The notes under the pieces were generated by a model that saw nothing but the letters and a program-made list of their open reading frames with translations, did no database searches and had not been told where the DNA came from. A stretch of 64,000 nt of DNA, taken from assembly GCF_004798585.1 (NCBI RefSeq), contig NZ_PPXQ01000013.1, forward strand, positions 62,001 through 126,000. Reading direction: 5' to 3'. The DNA comes from Massilia sp. Mn16-1_5 (GTDB lineage Bacteria > Pseudomonadota > Gammaproteobacteria > Burkholderiales > Burkholderiaceae_D). A program made the position numbers and the translations under genes. Positions 63,030 to 64,000 of this stretch are shown here, piece after piece (the stretch's first letter is position 1; every line of letters starts with the position of its first letter).

Positions 63030-64000
63030 TTACGCAGATTCCTTCGCAATCACCGGCACGACATCCACAATCTCTTCGTGCCCCTTGGCGAACCACTTAC
63101 GTGCGCGCTTGCCGATATTGTCGAGGTAGGTGTACGCCACCGGCACCACGACCAGGGTCAGCAAGGTCGAGGTAATCACCCCGCCGATCACCGCGCGGCC
63201 CATCGGGGCCTGGGTTTCGCCGCCGTCGCCGGCGCCGATCGCCATCGGCAGCATGCCGAAGATCATCGCAAGCGTCGTCATCAGGATCGGACGCAGGCGC
63301 ACTTGCCCCGCTTCGAGGATGGCCGCGAACTGGGCCTTGCCTTCGCGCTGGCCGTGGTTCGCAAAATCGACCAGCAGGATCGCATTCTTGGTCACCAGGC
63401 CCATCAGCATCACGACGCCGATCACCGAGAACACGTTCAGCGTAGAACCCGTCGCCAGCAGGGCCAGCAGCACGCCGATGAGCGACATCGGCAGCGACAT
63501 CATGATCGCGATCGGCTGCAGGAAGCTGCCGAACTGCGAGGCCAGCACCAGGTAGATGAAGATGATCGCGATCACGATCGCCGAGCCGAAGTTGGCCATG
63601 GTTTCCGCCATCTGCTGGGCGTCGCCGCCGACGTCGAAGCGCACGCCTTCCGGCAGTTCGATGGAATCCATCGCCTTCTTGATGTCGGCATTCACGTCGC
63701 CCGACGGACGGCCATCGATGCCGGCGTAGATCGCCACGCGGCGTTCCAGCGCCTGGCGCTTGAGCACCTGCGGGCTGAACGAGGGCACGAAGTCGACCAC
63801 CTGGCGTAGCGGCACCATGATCGGATTGCCGCTAGCATCCAGGCGCGAGGACGCCAGCGACAGGTCGGCCAGGTCCGCCACCTTCTGGCGGCCGCTGCGC
63901 GGCAGCTGCACGTTGACTTCATAGTTCTGGCCGTCCGGGGCCAGCCAGTGGCTGATCTGGTCGCCGCCCACGAAGGGACGCAGCGCCGCGCCGACCTGCG
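63030..64000 (-). CDS. RND efflux permease subunit, HAE1/AcrB family (N-terminal part beyond window)
   Basis: Inner-membrane proton-driven pump of a tripartite efflux system. Only the C-terminal 323 residues lie in the window; the frame is open to the edge. The visible part has the second periplasmic loop (PSGDVNADIKKAMDSI) and helices 8-12, including GSAIVIAIIFIYLVLASQFGSF, AIMMSLPMSLIGVLLALLATG, NVFSVIGVVMLMGLVTKNAILLVDFAN and LAMIFGMLPMAIGAGDGGE. The drug class cannot be judged. It converges on the small charged-protein gene. Confidence 0.92.
   Translation of the reverse strand, partial: QVGAALRPFVGGDQISHWLAPDGQNYEVNVQLPRSGRQKVADLADLSLASSRLDASGNPIMVPLRQVVDFVPSFSPQVLKRQALERRVAIYAGIDGRPSGDVNADIKKAMDSIELPEGVRFDVGGDAQQMAETMANFGSAIVIAIIFIYLVLASQFGSFLQPIAIMMSLPMSLIGVLLALLATGSTLNVFSVIGVVMLMGLVTKNAILLVDFANHGQREGKAQFAAILEAGQVRLRPILMTTLAMIFGMLPMAIGAGDGGETQAPMGRAVIGGVITSTLLTLVVVPVAYTYLDNIGKRARKWFAKGHEEIVDVVPVIAKESA

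Noticed and set aside
1-64000. Insertion sequences, prophage or genomic island
   Set aside because: No transposase, integrase other than XerD, phage gene or terminal repeats were found.

Overview
The window is a stretch of high-GC chromosome from a betaproteobacterium, most likely Oxalobacteraceae and Massilia-like. This rests on family resemblance, not on a database search. The supporting signs are an H-NS protein with the betaproteobacterial Bv3F/BpH3-type C-terminus, a yqgE-ruvX-pyrR-pyrB-pyrC operon, a miaB-phoH-ybeY / corC-lnt cluster, an mutL-miaA pair, a PEP-CTERM protein, and a MutL that carries the endonuclease motif of bacteria without MutH. Nearly all genes are intact housekeeping genes. 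I see no prophage, transposase, integron or CRISPR array. The sequence starts inside a CheA/ChpA-type hybrid kinase gene and ends inside an RND efflux permease gene.

Layout. 1-9.3 kb: chemosensory kinase, photolyase, pyrimidine operon (its dihydroorotase lacks the zinc-binding histidines and looks like the structural PyrX/PyrC' partner of PyrB), acyltransferase, ApaH. 9.5-16.7 kb: surface polysaccharide and LPS genes (rmlA, a WecA-like initiating transferase, phosphomannomutase, waaC, waaA), interrupted by an H-NS gene that is followed by a 120-bp palindrome. 16.8-30.6 kb: mostly minus-strand genes (YgjP peptidase, plsC, gmhB, glyS, glyQ, lnt, corC, then ybeY, phoH, miaB). A plus-strand pair for an isoquinoline-oxidoreductase-like molybdoenzyme sits between ybeY and corC. 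31-36 kb: an uncharacterised DNA-binding protein with a Gln8 tract, gstA, DUF1697, a tiny PEP-CTERM protein and a strongly diverged FtsH-like membrane AAA/zinc protease. 36-43 kb: a YbaL/KefC antiporter, a thiolase / acyl-CoA dehydrogenase / CoA-transferase-fold operon, DUF445 and DUF2007. 43-53.7 kb: two identical tRNA-Met genes, miaA, mutL, a cyclophilin, DedA, a carbonic anhydrase with a long low-complexity linker, mutarotase, AmiC, TsaE, QueG and a DUF3052-like protein. 54-64 kb: DctR/DctS-like two-component pair with a DctP-like binding protein but no DctQM, an orphan promoter-to-terminator segment, a periplasmic-domain GGDEF-EAL protein, ogt, xerD, a small charged protein and the RND permease.

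How genes work together. GmhB, WaaC and WaaA supply and assemble the inner LPS core, while RmlA, WecA-like and PMM/PGM supply nucleotide-sugar and lipid-linked precursors. MiaA and MiaB act in turn on A37 of the same tRNAs. DctS-DctR probably control the divergent dctP.

The most striking signal that no gene explains is a family of short palindromic elements: a fixed GTAGGG end, a variable but self-complementary stem, and a fixed CGCG end. At least 12 units occur at seven places, and six of these lie exactly between the 3' ends of converging genes. Stem bases change in compensated pairs, so the structure is kept while the sequence drifts. The divergent FtsH-like protease is the most unusual protein.
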